Positions 49,462-58,244 of a stretch of DNA of 64,000 nt are shown here, piece by piece; the stretch's first letter is position 1; every line of letters begins with the position of its first letter. The notes under the pieces are model-generated. The model did not search any database and was not told the origin of the DNA. It saw nothing but the letters and a program-made list of their open reading frames with translations. Source of the stretch: Azospirillum oryzae (GTDB taxonomy: Bacteria; Pseudomonadota; Alphaproteobacteria; Azospirillales; Azospirillaceae); assembly GCF_900177515.1 (NCBI RefSeq), contig NZ_FXAK01000010.1, positions 186,001 through 250,000 of the forward strand, in the 5' to 3' direction. Both the position numbers and the translations under genes were made by a program.

Positions 49462-50394
49462 TCAGCCGCGCTTTCCGGCGCGGGACGCCGTCACCATCGC
49501 GAAGAACTGCGCCTCGTCGATGATGTCGGGCTTGCCGTATCTGGCGCGGCGGGCGGCGGCGGTGTCCAGCTTGGTGGCGCCGGGGGCGTGGCCGACGACG
49601 AGATAGTCGGTGTCCTTGCGGACGCTGTGATGCCAGCGTCCGCCCAGCGCCAGGATGCGTGCCATCACGGCCTCGCGCGACAGGCCGGTCAGTTCGCCGG
49701 TGACGGCGAAGGCGTACCCGTCGATGCCGTGCGTGATGGGAGCGGTCGGAGCCCGGACCACCGGCGGCGGGTCGATCTGGTTGGTCGGCGCCAGATGGGG
49801 AACCGCCAGCATCTCGGCGCTGCCGAGGATCATCTTCTGGAACAGGCGGCTGGTGATCTCGGCATCGACGAAGGCGCCGTGGAAGCGCGCCCGGATGCCG
49901 ACATCGATGCCGAACAGGGTCGCCACCGCGTCGAGCGACGCGCGCCCCGCCACCTGCGCCCTGGCATGCTGCATGGTGCAGACCGATTGGGGCGGTGCCC
50001 AGGGAATGCCGCAGAGTTGGAACTCGTGCCGCAGGAAGTCGATGTCGAAGCCGACATTGTGGCCGACCAGCACCGCGCCGTCGAGGAAGTCGCGGATGTC
50101 CCGGGCGACGCTGTGGAAGGGATCCTGGTGGCGCAGCAGGTGATCCGGCAGCCCATGCACCCTCAGCGCATGCGGGTTCGACTTGCGCCCCGGATTGAAG
50201 ATGAGGCTGAGGCAGCGGCCGGTCGGCGTCGCCTCCGCCAGTTCGATCGCGGCGAAGCTGACCATGCGGTCGCCACCGGCCGGCGACAGCCCGGTGGTCT
50301 CGCAATCGATGACGACGAAACGGCGGGCGGATGATTGCGTTGGTGTGGGTTTCGCCGCCGGACGGGCACGCACTGCATCAATCAAACGGCTCAT
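49462..50394 (-). CDS. DEDDh 3'-5' exonuclease with BRCT domain
   Basis: A 310-residue protein. The exonuclease domain (about 25-190) carries all DEDDh motifs: VVIDCETTG (Exo I), VGHNVGFDIDFL (Exo II) and HGAFVDAEITSRL (Exo III, His and Asp). It resembles DNA polymerase III epsilon. A linker then leads to a C-terminal BRCT domain (YAFAVTGELTGLSREAVMAR, then GRWHHSVRKDTDYLVVGHAP). Epsilon-BRCT fusions are thought to work in DNA repair rather than replication. It is single-gene and divergent from the FAD dehydrogenase gene. Confidence 0.9.
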   Translation of the reverse strand: MSRLIDAVRARPAAKPTPTQSSARRFVVIDCETTGLSPAGGDRMVSFAAIELAEATPTGRCLSLIFNPGRKSNPHALRVHGLPDHLLRHQDPFHSVARDIRDFLDGAVLVGHNVGFDIDFLRHEFQLCGIPWAPPQSVCTMQHARAQVAGRASLDAVATLFGIDVGIRARFHGAFVDAEITSRLFQKMILGSAEMLAVPHLAPTNQIDPPPVVRAPTAPITHGIDGYAFAVTGELTGLSREAVMARILALGGRWHHSVRKDTDYLVVGHAPGATKLDTAAARRARYGKPDIIDEAQFFAMVTASRAGKRG

Positions 50395-50564
50395 GACCTC
50401 TCGCCCCAGGGGCAGGACGGCCCTGCCATGTCAAACCCGCGCCGACTATAGGCGGGCCCGCCACCGCAGGTCGAGAGTCCGTGCGGTCGCAGCGCCGGCA
50501 TCCCGTTTGGTGCCCTATTCGGCCGCTCGACCAAAAATTCGGTCTCTATGCAAAAAGTGGATTG

Positions 50565-50621
50565 TTGGCGTGCCAATCACAGGCTATCATATTTCAGTTG
50601 TTGTAATCGTATAACGATTAC
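50565..50621 (+). promoter_or_regulatory. Two palindromes upstream of the 2-hydroxyacid cluster
   Basis: TTGGC-GT-GCCAA (50565-50576) and GTAATCGT-ATA-ACGATTAC (50603-50621, 8-bp perfect arms). Both sit between the divergent exonuclease gene and the first gene of the catabolic cluster. They are candidate operators, possibly for the IclR regulator encoded at 57337. Confidence 0.5.
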
Positions 50622-50656
50622 TTAAACAGACACCATGCAGATCAAGGAGATCGCGT

Positions 50657-52078
50657 GTGGACGTGATCGCTGAGCTGTCGGGCCTGATCGGCGCCGACGC
50701 CGTTCTGACATCCAAATCCGACCTCGAGGGGGCTACGGAGGACTGGCGCGGGCGTTACCGCGGGCCGGCGCTCTGCCTCGTCCGGCCGGCGAATGCCGAG
50801 CAGGTGGCCGCGGTGGTGCGCTGCTGCGTCCGGCTCGGGATTCCGCTGCTGCCGCAGGGCGGCAACACCAGCCTGTGCGGCGGCGCCACCCCGTCGGAGA
50901 CGGGTCCGGCGCCGGTCATCCTCAATCTGGCGCGCATGCGCGCGGTCCGCGCCATCGACCCGGTCAACAGCACGATGGAGGTCGAGGCCGGCTGCGTGCT
51001 CGCCACCGTGCAGGAAGCGGCGGCGGCGGCGGGGCGGCTCTATCCGGTCAGCCTGGGCGCGGAAGGCTCCTGCCAGATCGGCGGGACCATCGCGACCAAC
51101 GCCGGCGGCACGTCCGTCCTGCGCTACGGCAACACGCGCGACAATGTGCTGGGGCTGGAGGTGGTGCTGGCCGACGGCACCATCTGGTCCGGCCTGTACG
51201 GTCTGCGCAAGAACAACACCGGCTATGACCTGAAGCACCTGTTCATCGGGTCGGAAGGCACGCTCGGCATCATCACCGCGGCGACGCTGAAGCTGCATCC
51301 GCTGCCGACGCGCCATGCCGTCGCCTGGGTCGGGATCGCCAATCCGGCCGATGCGCTGACCCTGCTGACCCGCGTGCAGGAACGCTGCGGCGCCCGGCTG
51401 TCGGCCTTCGAGATGATCAACCGCCTCCAGCTCGATCTGGTGGTGGAGCAGGTTCCGGGCCGCCGCAGCCCGATCGAGACTTCGGCCGACTGGCATGTGC
51501 TGATCGAGTTGTCCGACAACAGCGACGGCGACGCGCTGGACGCGGAGCTTCAGGCGATCCTGGAAGACGCCTTCGCCGACGGGCTGTTGACCGACGCGGC
51601 GCTGGCCGCCAGCGACGCCCAGCGCCACGCCCTGTGGGAGGTGCGCCACAGCGTTTCGGAGGCGAACAAGAAGGCCGGCGTCGGGCTGACCACCGACTGC
51701 GCGGTGCCGCTGTCGGCGGTGCCCGCCTTCATCTCCGCCGCGACCGCCGCCGTGCGGGCGCTGGTGCCGGATCTGCCGGTGATCGTCGTCGCCCATCTCG
51801 GCGACGGCAACGTCCACTTCATCCCCTTCTTCACCTTCGACGCCTGGAGCGCGGTCAACGACCGCGAGGCGCTGGCCGCCGCCATGCGCCATGCGGTGAA
51901 CGACGAGGCCGCCCGGCTCAACGGCACCTTCAGCGCCGAACATGGCGTCGGCCGCGTCCAGCTGGGCGAGATGGCGCGCTACAAGCCCGCCGCCGAACTG
52001 GCGCTGATGCGCGCGGTGAAGCAGGCGCTGGACCCGCAGAACCTCTTCAATCCCGGCCGCCTGCTGCCGCCGGGCTGA
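50657..52078 (+). CDS. FAD-linked 2-hydroxyacid dehydrogenase (GlcD/D2HGDH-like)
   Basis: A 473-residue flavoprotein oxidising a D-2-hydroxyacid (lactate, glycolate or 2-hydroxyglutarate class). FAD-binding PCMH motifs: LPQGGNTSLCGGATPS, LGAEGSCQIGGTIATNAGGT, RYGNTRDNVLGLEVV and FIGSEGTLGIITAATL. The C-terminal cap has the metal-binding HLGDGNVHFI and EHGVGRVQLGEM. GTG 50657 follows AAGGAG by seven bases. It is the first gene of a cluster with ABC uptake, a DapA-family lyase, IclR and an FMN oxidase, which suggests degradation of a hydroxylated carboxylate. The true substrate is not readable from sequence. Confidence 0.9.
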   Translation: MDVIAELSGLIGADAVLTSKSDLEGATEDWRGRYRGPALCLVRPANAEQVAAVVRCCVRLGIPLLPQGGNTSLCGGATPSETGPAPVILNLARMRAVRAIDPVNSTMEVEAGCVLATVQEAAAAAGRLYPVSLGAEGSCQIGGTIATNAGGTSVLRYGNTRDNVLGLEVVLADGTIWSGLYGLRKNNTGYDLKHLFIGSEGTLGIITAATLKLHPLPTRHAVAWVGIANPADALTLLTRVQERCGARLSAFEMINRLQLDLVVEQVPGRRSPIETSADWHVLIELSDNSDGDALDAELQAILEDAFADGLLTDAALAASDAQRHALWEVRHSVSEANKKAGVGLTTDCAVPLSAVPAFISAATAAVRALVPDLPVIVVAHLGDGNVHFIPFFTFDAWSAVNDREALAAAMRHAVNDEAARLNGTFSAEHGVGRVQLGEMARYKPAAELALMRAVKQALDPQNLFNPGRLLPPG

Positions 52079-52144
52079 GCCCGCTTTTTCGTCCTTTCTT
52101 CCGCCGTTTCTTCGCCGTTCCGGCCCACCAAGAGGAGTTCCGAC

Positions 52145-53227
52145 ATGAGCATCCGCCAATCCGGTTGGTCCCGCCGCACCCTGCTGAAAGCCGGCGCCGT
52201 CGGCGCATCCGCCCTTGCCATGCCGGCGATCTGGAGCCCGGCGCGCGCGCAGAACAAGCGGATCGTGGTGCGCGACGATGGCGGCATCTACACCAAGGCC
52301 TATGGCGAGGTGTTCTACAAACCCTTCACCGCGGCGACCGGCATCGAGGTGATCGGCGTCCAGGCGAATGCCGAGCCGACGGCGCAGATCCGCTCGATGG
52401 TGGAGGCGAAGTCCTACACCTGGGACATGGCGAAGATCAGCCAGCCGGCCATCCTGATGCTGACCGGCGGCGACAAGCCGCTGCTGGAGAAGCACGGGCT
52501 GGAGGCCGACCCGGCCGTCGCCTCGATCCCCAAGCAGTACATGTCGGAGTACGGCGTCGGCACCAACGTCTACACCACGGTGCTTGCCTACCGCACCGAG
52601 GCCTTCAAGGGCCGCAAGGCGCCGGCCTCGTGGAAGGACTTCTACGACGTCGCCAACTTCCCCGGCCGCCGCGCCCTGCGCAAGCACCCGTTCGACACCA
52701 TCGAGCAGGCGCTGATGGCCGACGGCGTGCCGACCGATCAGGTCTATCCCTGCGACCTCGACCGTGCCTTCAAGGCGCTGGACCGCATCAAGAAGGACAT
52801 CGCGGTGTTCTGGACCAGCGGCGCGCAGGTCGAGCAGATGCTGCTGTCCGGTGAAGTCGACATGGTCCCGACCTGGGTGTCGCGTCCGCAGGCCGCCATC
52901 GCCGCCGGCGCGCCGGTCGGCATCGTCTGGGACCAGAACATCTGGGGCCTCGACAGCTGGTCGATCCTGGCCGGCACGCCGAACGCCGACGCCTGTCGCC
53001 AGTTCATCAAGTTCGCTTCCGATCCCAAGCGGCAGGCCGAGCTGGTGAAGTATTTCCCGGCCGGCGTCACCCAGCCGGACGCCTTCAAGTACATCGACGC
53101 CAAGATCGCCGCCGATTGCCCGACCTTCCCGGCCAACATCGAGCGCGGCGTGCAGATCAACGCCGACTATTGGCTGAAGAACCAGCAGAAGGGTCTGGAG
53201 CGCTACAACGCCTGGCTGCTGAGCTGA
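52145..53227 (+). CDS. ABC transporter substrate-binding protein (PotD-like), Tat signal
   Basis: A 360-residue periplasmic binding protein. A twin-arginine signal SRRTLLKAGAVGASALAMPA ends at ARAQ. The mature part is of the spermidine/putrescine-type (family 1/6) fold: KRIVVRDDGGIYTKAYGEVF at the start, WDMAKISQPAILML, and VGIVWDQNIWGLDSWSILAG near the C-terminus. Tat export implies folding in the cytosol. The ligand may be an organic acid or amine related to the neighbouring enzymes. AGAGGAG lies ahead of ATG 52145. A GC hairpin follows the gene. Confidence 0.9.
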   Translation: MSIRQSGWSRRTLLKAGAVGASALAMPAIWSPARAQNKRIVVRDDGGIYTKAYGEVFYKPFTAATGIEVIGVQANAEPTAQIRSMVEAKSYTWDMAKISQPAILMLTGGDKPLLEKHGLEADPAVASIPKQYMSEYGVGTNVYTTVLAYRTEAFKGRKAPASWKDFYDVANFPGRRALRKHPFDTIEQALMADGVPTDQVYPCDLDRAFKALDRIKKDIAVFWTSGAQVEQMLLSGEVDMVPTWVSRPQAAIAAGAPVGIVWDQNIWGLDSWSILAGTPNADACRQFIKFASDPKRQAELVKYFPAGVTQPDAFKYIDAKIAADCPTFPANIERGVQINADYWLKNQQKGLERYNAWLLS

Positions 53228-53237
53228 GGAACGGCGG

Positions 53238-53265
53238 GAGGGGCGCGCCGTCGCGGCGCCCCCTC
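53238..53265 (+). terminator. Intra-operon hairpin after the binding-protein gene
   Basis: GAGGGGCGC (53238-53246), 9-nt loop, GCGCCCCCTC (53256-53265) with one extra C. There is no T tract. A hairpin between binding-protein and ATPase genes commonly stabilises the upstream mRNA or attenuates, giving excess binding protein. Confidence 0.55.
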
Positions 53266-53324
53266 ACCGCCCCTCGCAAGCCCATTCCCCCCTTCGGCCC
53301 CACCCCCTTCACGAGGAGGCGCGC

Positions 53325-54440
53325 ATGTCTTCTTCCAGCCTTTCCGTCCAGGGTCTTGCCAAGCGCTACGGTGACTTCGTGGCGCTCGCCCCGACGGATC
53401 TCGTCGTCGCCGACGGCGAATTCCTGACGCTGCTCGGCCCGTCGGGCTCCGGCAAGACGACGCTGCTCAGCCTGCTGGCCGGGCTGGTGCCGCCCGACGG
53501 GGGAAGCGTGCGCATCGGGTCGCAGGACGTCACCTATGCCCCGCCCTACGAGCGGGACATCGGCGTGGTGTTCCAGAACTACGCGCTGTTCCCGCACATG
53601 ACCATCGAGGAGAACATCGCCTTCCCGCTGAAGATGCGGAAGGTGGGAGCTGCCGACGCCAAGCGGCGGGCGCGCGAGGCGCTGGAGATGGTGCATCTGC
53701 CGCACATCGCCGGCCGCTACCCGCGCGAGCTGTCGGGCGGCCAGCAGCAGCGCGTCGCGCTCGCCCGCTGCATGGTCTACAAGCCGTCGATCATCCTGAT
53801 GGACGAGCCGCTGGGCGCGCTCGACAAGAAGCTGCGCGAGCATATGCAGCTGGAGATCAAGCGCCTGCACCGCGAGATGGGAACGACGGTCGTCTACGTC
53901 ACCCACGACCAGGAAGAGGCGATGACGATGTCCGACCGCATCTGCCTGATGAATGCCGGGCGGATCGAACAGCTGGGCACGCCGGCCGACCTGTATTTCC
54001 GCCCGCGCTCGCTGTTCGTCGCCGATTTCCTGGGCGAATCCAACATCCTGCCCGCGGCGCTCCGCAGCCGCAGCGGCGATGAGGTCGAGATCGGGCTGGG
54101 CACGCAGGGCATTCCCGGCCGGGCGCTGGCCAACGGCAACGACCTGCCGCCGGGCACCGAGGTGCGGGTGATGGTGCGTCCGCAGAACCTGACCGTCGCG
54201 CGCGGGGCCGGAAACGCTGCAGGCGGGTTGCAGGGCCGGGTGTCGGAGGTGATGGTCACCGGCAGCCTGACCAAGGTCTACATGGAGCCGCTCGACGGCA
54301 AGCTGCCGCCGCTGGTCGCCGCCTTCCCCACCCGCAACGAGGCCGACGCCGTGCGCATCGACGACGTGCTGACGCTGTCCTGGAGCGGGCGCGACGCCGT
54401 GGTGATCGCCGATGCGGCGCGCGCTGCGGGGACGGCGTGA
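53325..54440 (+). CDS. ABC transporter ATPase (PotA-like)
   Basis: A 371-residue ATPase energising import. Walker A GPSGSGKTTLLSLLAG is near residue 41, the Q-loop is VVFQNYALFPHMT, the signature RELSGGQQQRVALARCM near 140, Walker B SIILMDEPLGALD, and the switch VYVTHDQEEAMTMSD. A C-terminal TOBE domain (VRVMVRPQNLTVARGAGNA) is typical of PotA/UgpC-type subunits. ATG 53325 follows GAGGAGG. The stop is one base before the permease start. Confidence 0.94.
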   Translation: MSSSSLSVQGLAKRYGDFVALAPTDLVVADGEFLTLLGPSGSGKTTLLSLLAGLVPPDGGSVRIGSQDVTYAPPYERDIGVVFQNYALFPHMTIEENIAFPLKMRKVGAADAKRRAREALEMVHLPHIAGRYPRELSGGQQQRVALARCMVYKPSIILMDEPLGALDKKLREHMQLEIKRLHREMGTTVVYVTHDQEEAMTMSDRICLMNAGRIEQLGTPADLYFRPRSLFVADFLGESNILPAALRSRSGDEVEIGLGTQGIPGRALANGNDLPPGTEVRVMVRPQNLTVARGAGNAAGGLQGRVSEVMVTGSLTKVYMEPLDGKLPPLVAAFPTRNEADAVRIDDVLTLSWSGRDAVVIADAARAAGTA

Positions 54441-54441
54441 G

Positions 54442-56229
54442 ATGAGCGGACAGTTCATGACCATGACCCACGCCGCCAGCGCCAAACGCCATTCGCCCCC
54501 GCCCGCCTGGCGCAAGCCGGTGCTGATGGGCGCCCCGCTCGTCCTGCTGCTCGTCGCCTTCCTGGTCTTTCCGGTCGGGCAGCTGCTGGCGCTCAGCGTC
54601 TACAACGGGCAGGGCTTCACGCTGGCGCCCTACGCGCAGCTGTTCGCCTCCAGCCTCTATGTCACCGTGCTGTGGATCACGCTGAAGATCTCGCTGGCGA
54701 CGACGCTGGTCGCGGTGGTCGCGGCCTATCCGGTCGCCTACCTGATCTCCATCGCCAAGGGGCCGGCGAAGAGCCGGCTGATCTTCTGGGTGCTGCTGTC
54801 CTTCTGGACCAGCTTCCTGGTGCGCGCCTTCGCCTGGGTCGTCATCCTGGGCCGCAACGGCGTCGTCAACAGCACGCTGATGTCGCTGGGCATCATCGAC
54901 AGCCCGGCCGACCTGCTCTACGGCTTCGGCGCGGTGCTGGTCGGCATGGTGCACGCCATGCTGCCGCTGGCGGTGATGACCATGCTGGCGGTGATGGAGA
55001 ACATCGACCGCACCCTGCCGCGCGCCGCCGGCACGCTGGGAGCAAAGCCCGGCACCGCCTTCTGGACCGTCTATTTCCCGCTGTCGCTGCCGGGCGTCGC
55101 CGCGTCGGCGATCATGGTCTTCGTGTCGGCCATCGGCTTCTTCATCGTGCCCGCCCTGCTGGGCGGCCGGAAGGAGACGATGATCACCCAGCTGATCATC
55201 GACCAGGTGCAGCAGACGCTGAACTGGGGGCTGGCCGGCGCCATCTCGGTCCTGCTGCTGACGGTCGTGCTGGTGGTGTTCGTGCTGTACGACCGCGTCT
55301 TCGGCTTCGCCTCGCTGACCGGGGAGAGCGCTGTGGTGCGCAACCGCGACACCGCCATGCGGCGGCTGGGCGGGCGCGTGCTGGCGGCGCTGGGATCGGC
55401 CAGCGATGCGCTGATCGGCCTGCTGCCGCGCCGCCACCCCCTGCGCGGCCGGTCGGAGAAGCCGGTGGCCCTGACCGCCTTCGTCTGGCTGCTGCTGGTG
55501 CTGATCAGCCTGCCCGCCTTCCTGATGATCCCGCTGTCCGTCGGCAAGGGCGGGCTGGCCTGGCCGCCGTCGGGCTTCACACTGCAGTGGTACCAGCAGC
55601 TGCTGGACTCGCCGATCTGGATGCAGGCGCTGTGGCGGTCCATCGTCGTGGCGTTCGGCACCGGCCTCCTGTCGATGGCGATCGGCGTTCCCGCCGCCTT
55701 CCTGATGGTGCGCAGCCGGATGCGGGGCAAGGGCGCCATGCTGGCCTTCATCCTGTCGCCCATCGTCGTGCCGCGCATGATCATCGCCGTCGGCATGTTC
55801 TATGTCTTCGCCCAGATGGGGCTGGTCGGCACGATCCTGGGTCTTGTCATCGGCCACACGGTGGTCGCCGTGCCCTATGTGGTGATGACGATGATGGCGG
55901 TGCTGCGCAACTACGACACCCGGCTCGACCTTGCGGCGCAGAGCCTGGGCGCCCGGCCGCTGGCGGCGCTGCGCCACGTCACCTTCCCGATCCTGGGGGC
56001 GGGCATGCTGTCCTCCTTCCTGTTCGCCTTCGCCACCTCCTTCGACGAGCTGACCATCTCGCTGTTCTCCTCGGGCGGGCTGAGCGCCACGCTGCCCAAG
56101 CAGTTCTGGGACGAGGTGACGCTGCAGGTCTCCCCCGTCATCGCGGCGGTGTCGACCGGGCTGCTGCTGTTCGTCGCCACCCTGATCTTCGTCGCGGACC
56201 GGCTGCGGCGGCGCAGCCTCGCCGGCTGA
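54442..56229 (+). CDS. Fused ABC permease, two MetI-like domains in one chain
   Basis: A 595-residue inner-membrane protein that joins two importer permeases usually encoded separately (PotB and PotC). Domain 1 (about 25-290) has EAA loop ENIDRTLPRAAGTLGAKPGT; domain 2 (about 345-590) has RNYDTRLDLAAQSLGARPLA. A soluble linker of about 60 residues (FASLTGESAVVRNRDTAMRR onward) connects them. About 12 helices in all. With the upstream binding protein and ATPase it makes a complete importer. The base sequence shows no frameshift; this is a real single reading frame. Confidence 0.92.
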   Translation: MSGQFMTMTHAASAKRHSPPPAWRKPVLMGAPLVLLLVAFLVFPVGQLLALSVYNGQGFTLAPYAQLFASSLYVTVLWITLKISLATTLVAVVAAYPVAYLISIAKGPAKSRLIFWVLLSFWTSFLVRAFAWVVILGRNGVVNSTLMSLGIIDSPADLLYGFGAVLVGMVHAMLPLAVMTMLAVMENIDRTLPRAAGTLGAKPGTAFWTVYFPLSLPGVAASAIMVFVSAIGFFIVPALLGGRKETMITQLIIDQVQQTLNWGLAGAISVLLLTVVLVVFVLYDRVFGFASLTGESAVVRNRDTAMRRLGGRVLAALGSASDALIGLLPRRHPLRGRSEKPVALTAFVWLLLVLISLPAFLMIPLSVGKGGLAWPPSGFTLQWYQQLLDSPIWMQALWRSIVVAFGTGLLSMAIGVPAAFLMVRSRMRGKGAMLAFILSPIVVPRMIIAVGMFYVFAQMGLVGTILGLVIGHTVVAVPYVVMTMMAVLRNYDTRLDLAAQSLGARPLAALRHVTFPILGAGMLSSFLFAFATSFDELTISLFSSGGLSATLPKQFWDEVTLQVSPVIAAVSTGLLLFVATLIFVADRLRRRSLAG

Positions 56230-56279
56230 GACCGGCCCCCCAACCGCTTATCACCCCTCGCTTCTTCCAAGGACAAGAC

Positions 56280-57212
56280 ATGCTTGACGCCACGAAGCTT
56301 CGCGGCATTCTGCCCGCCACCCCGACGCCGGTGACAGCCGACGGCACCATCGACGTGGCGGCCTCCAGGGCGCTGTTCTCCTGGCTGTTCCGCCAGGGCG
56401 TCGACGGGCTGGTCCCGCTCGGCGGCACCGGCGAGTATGGCGCGCTGGCGAAGGACCAGCGCATCCGCTTCGCCGAGCTGTCGGTCGAGGCGATGGCGGG
56501 CGTAGGCGAGAAGCGCGGCCCGGTGATCGCCGGCGTGCTCGACACCGGCTATTACGACGCGCTGGCCGCCGGCCGCGATTTCGCGGCGGCCGGGGTGGAC
56601 GGGCTCTTGGTGCTGACCCCCTACTACACCAACCCGACGCAGGCCGGCATCCGCGACTATTTCCTGCGCTATGCTGACGAATCGCCGGTGCCGATCCTGA
56701 TCTACGAGATCCCCTACCGCACCCGCATCGCCATCGATCCGGAGATCCTGCACGAGCTGTCGCGGCACGAGCGGATCGTCGGCATGAAGGCCTGCAACAC
56801 CGACATGTACCATTTCCTGCGCACGGTGGCGGGGGTCGACTCCTCCTTCGCTGTGCTGAGCGGCGAGGACACGCTGTTCCCGCTGCAGGTGGCGGCCGGG
56901 GCCAGGGGCGGCATCGTGGTGACGGCCAACCTGCTGCCGCGGGCGTGGCGTCTGATCCACGACCTCGCCTCCACGGGCAAGCTGGACAAGGCGCTGGAGA
57001 TCCACCGCTCGCTGATCCCGATGATGAACCTCGCCTTCGCCGAGACCAACCCCGGCCCGATGAAGTCGGTGATGGATCTGGTCGGCGTGCATGCCCCGGC
57101 GATGCTGGCGCCGCTGCGCGAGCCGGGCGAGCCGCTGAAGCAGGCGCTGCGGCGCGAGCTGTCGCGCCTGCTGGTTACCTATGAGGGAATGCCGGCCGCC
57201 CAGCCGGCGTGA
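56280..57212 (+). CDS. DapA-family (class I aldolase/lyase) enzyme
   Basis: A 310-residue (beta/alpha)8 enzyme of the dihydrodipicolinate synthase/N-acetylneuraminate lyase family. The Schiff-base Lys is in IVGMKACN near 166, and the Tyr in LIYEIPYRT near 138. The substrate loop reads LGGTGEYGAL, where DHDPS has GTTGE; one hydroxyl residue is missing, so lysine biosynthesis is unlikely. Relatives act on 2-oxo-4-hydroxy acids. Placement between a 2-hydroxyacid dehydrogenase, an importer and an oxidase suggests a catabolic aldolase or dehydratase acting on the oxidised product. ATG 56280 follows AAGGA. Confidence 0.88.
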   Translation: MLDATKLRGILPATPTPVTADGTIDVAASRALFSWLFRQGVDGLVPLGGTGEYGALAKDQRIRFAELSVEAMAGVGEKRGPVIAGVLDTGYYDALAAGRDFAAAGVDGLLVLTPYYTNPTQAGIRDYFLRYADESPVPILIYEIPYRTRIAIDPEILHELSRHERIVGMKACNTDMYHFLRTVAGVDSSFAVLSGEDTLFPLQVAAGARGGIVVTANLLPRAWRLIHDLASTGKLDKALEIHRSLIPMMNLAFAETNPGPMKSVMDLVGVHAPAMLAPLREPGEPLKQALRRELSRLLVTYEGMPAAQPA

Positions 57213-57336
57213 CGGGTGGCAACCGCGCGGCGCGTGGCAATCGGTTCGCCGGATGCTATGCGTTAGCGCGGGAGGCGCCGGGCGATGGCGTGAAGGCGCT
57301 GGCCCGGCGGGATGACGAAGTCTTGGGGGATTGCCG

Positions 57337-58215
57337 ATGACGCGGACAGCAGGACGGATGCCGAAGGCGCAAGAGTCCGTGACGGAAACAGGCCCGGTCG
57401 CGGCGGCAGCGGAGCCGGACACGAAGAAGGCCGATCCGCGCGAATCCTCGCTGTTCGTCGGCTCGACCGAGAAGACCTTCCAGATCCTGCATGCCTTCGA
57501 CGGGCCGCACCGGCAGATGCCGCTGTCGGAGATCGCCAAGGCCGCCAACCTGGACCGCAGCGCCGCCCAGCGGCTGGTCTACACGCTGGAGGTGCTGGGT
57601 TACCTGCGCCGCGTCCACGGCACGCGCAATTATGCGCTGACGCCCAAGCTGCTGCAGTTCTCCTACAACTACCTGCGCGCCAATGAGCTGATCGAGAAGG
57701 CCTTCCCCTATCTTCTCGACATCAGCCGCAGCGTCGGCGAGACCACCAACCTGCAGGAGCTGGACGGCGCCGAGATCGTCTTCGTCGCCCGCTTCCCCGG
57801 CAAGCATCTGGTCAACATCGAGTTCATGGTCGGCAGCCGGCTGCCCGCCTATTACACGGCGTCCGGCACCGCCATCCTGTCGCGTTTGTCGGAGGAGGAG
57901 CGGGAGGAGATCCTGGCCCGCACCGACCTGCGCCCGCTGACCCCCTTCACCGTCTGCGATCCCGACCGGCTGCGCGCCCGCGTGCGCGAGGCGGGCGAGA
58001 AGGGCTATGCCCTGCTGATCAACGAGACGGTGATGGGCGACATCTCCGTCGGCGCCGCCATCACCGACGAGCATGGCCGCGCCGTGGCCGGCCTCAGCAT
58101 CTCCGTCCCGGCCACGCGCTGGACGCCGGAGCAGGTCGAGCAGGAACTCGCCCGCCATGTGCAGGTGGCCGCGGCCTCGATCTCCGTCCACAAGTTCGGC
58201 AGCTATTCGCGATAG
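57337..58215 (+). CDS. IclR family transcriptional regulator
   Basis: A 292-residue regulator. About 45 polar residues precede the winged HTH (STEKTFQILHAFDGPHRQMP, then LSEIAKAANLDRSAAQRLVY). The effector-binding GAF-like domain contains LPAYYTASGTAILSRLSEEE and GDISVGAAITDEHGRAVAGL, typical of IclR. It probably controls the surrounding uptake and oxidation genes in response to an intermediate. The start is ATG 57337; a TTG at 57331 is less likely. It is followed 29 bp later by the FMN oxidase gene. Confidence 0.93.
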   Translation: MTRTAGRMPKAQESVTETGPVAAAAEPDTKKADPRESSLFVGSTEKTFQILHAFDGPHRQMPLSEIAKAANLDRSAAQRLVYTLEVLGYLRRVHGTRNYALTPKLLQFSYNYLRANELIEKAFPYLLDISRSVGETTNLQELDGAEIVFVARFPGKHLVNIEFMVGSRLPAYYTASGTAILSRLSEEEREEILARTDLRPLTPFTVCDPDRLRARVREAGEKGYALLINETVMGDISVGAAITDEHGRAVAGLSISVPATRWTPEQVEQELARHVQVAAASISVHKFGSYSR

Positions 58216-58244
58216 CGCTCCAGCCCGCGGGAGGCGGTGATCCG

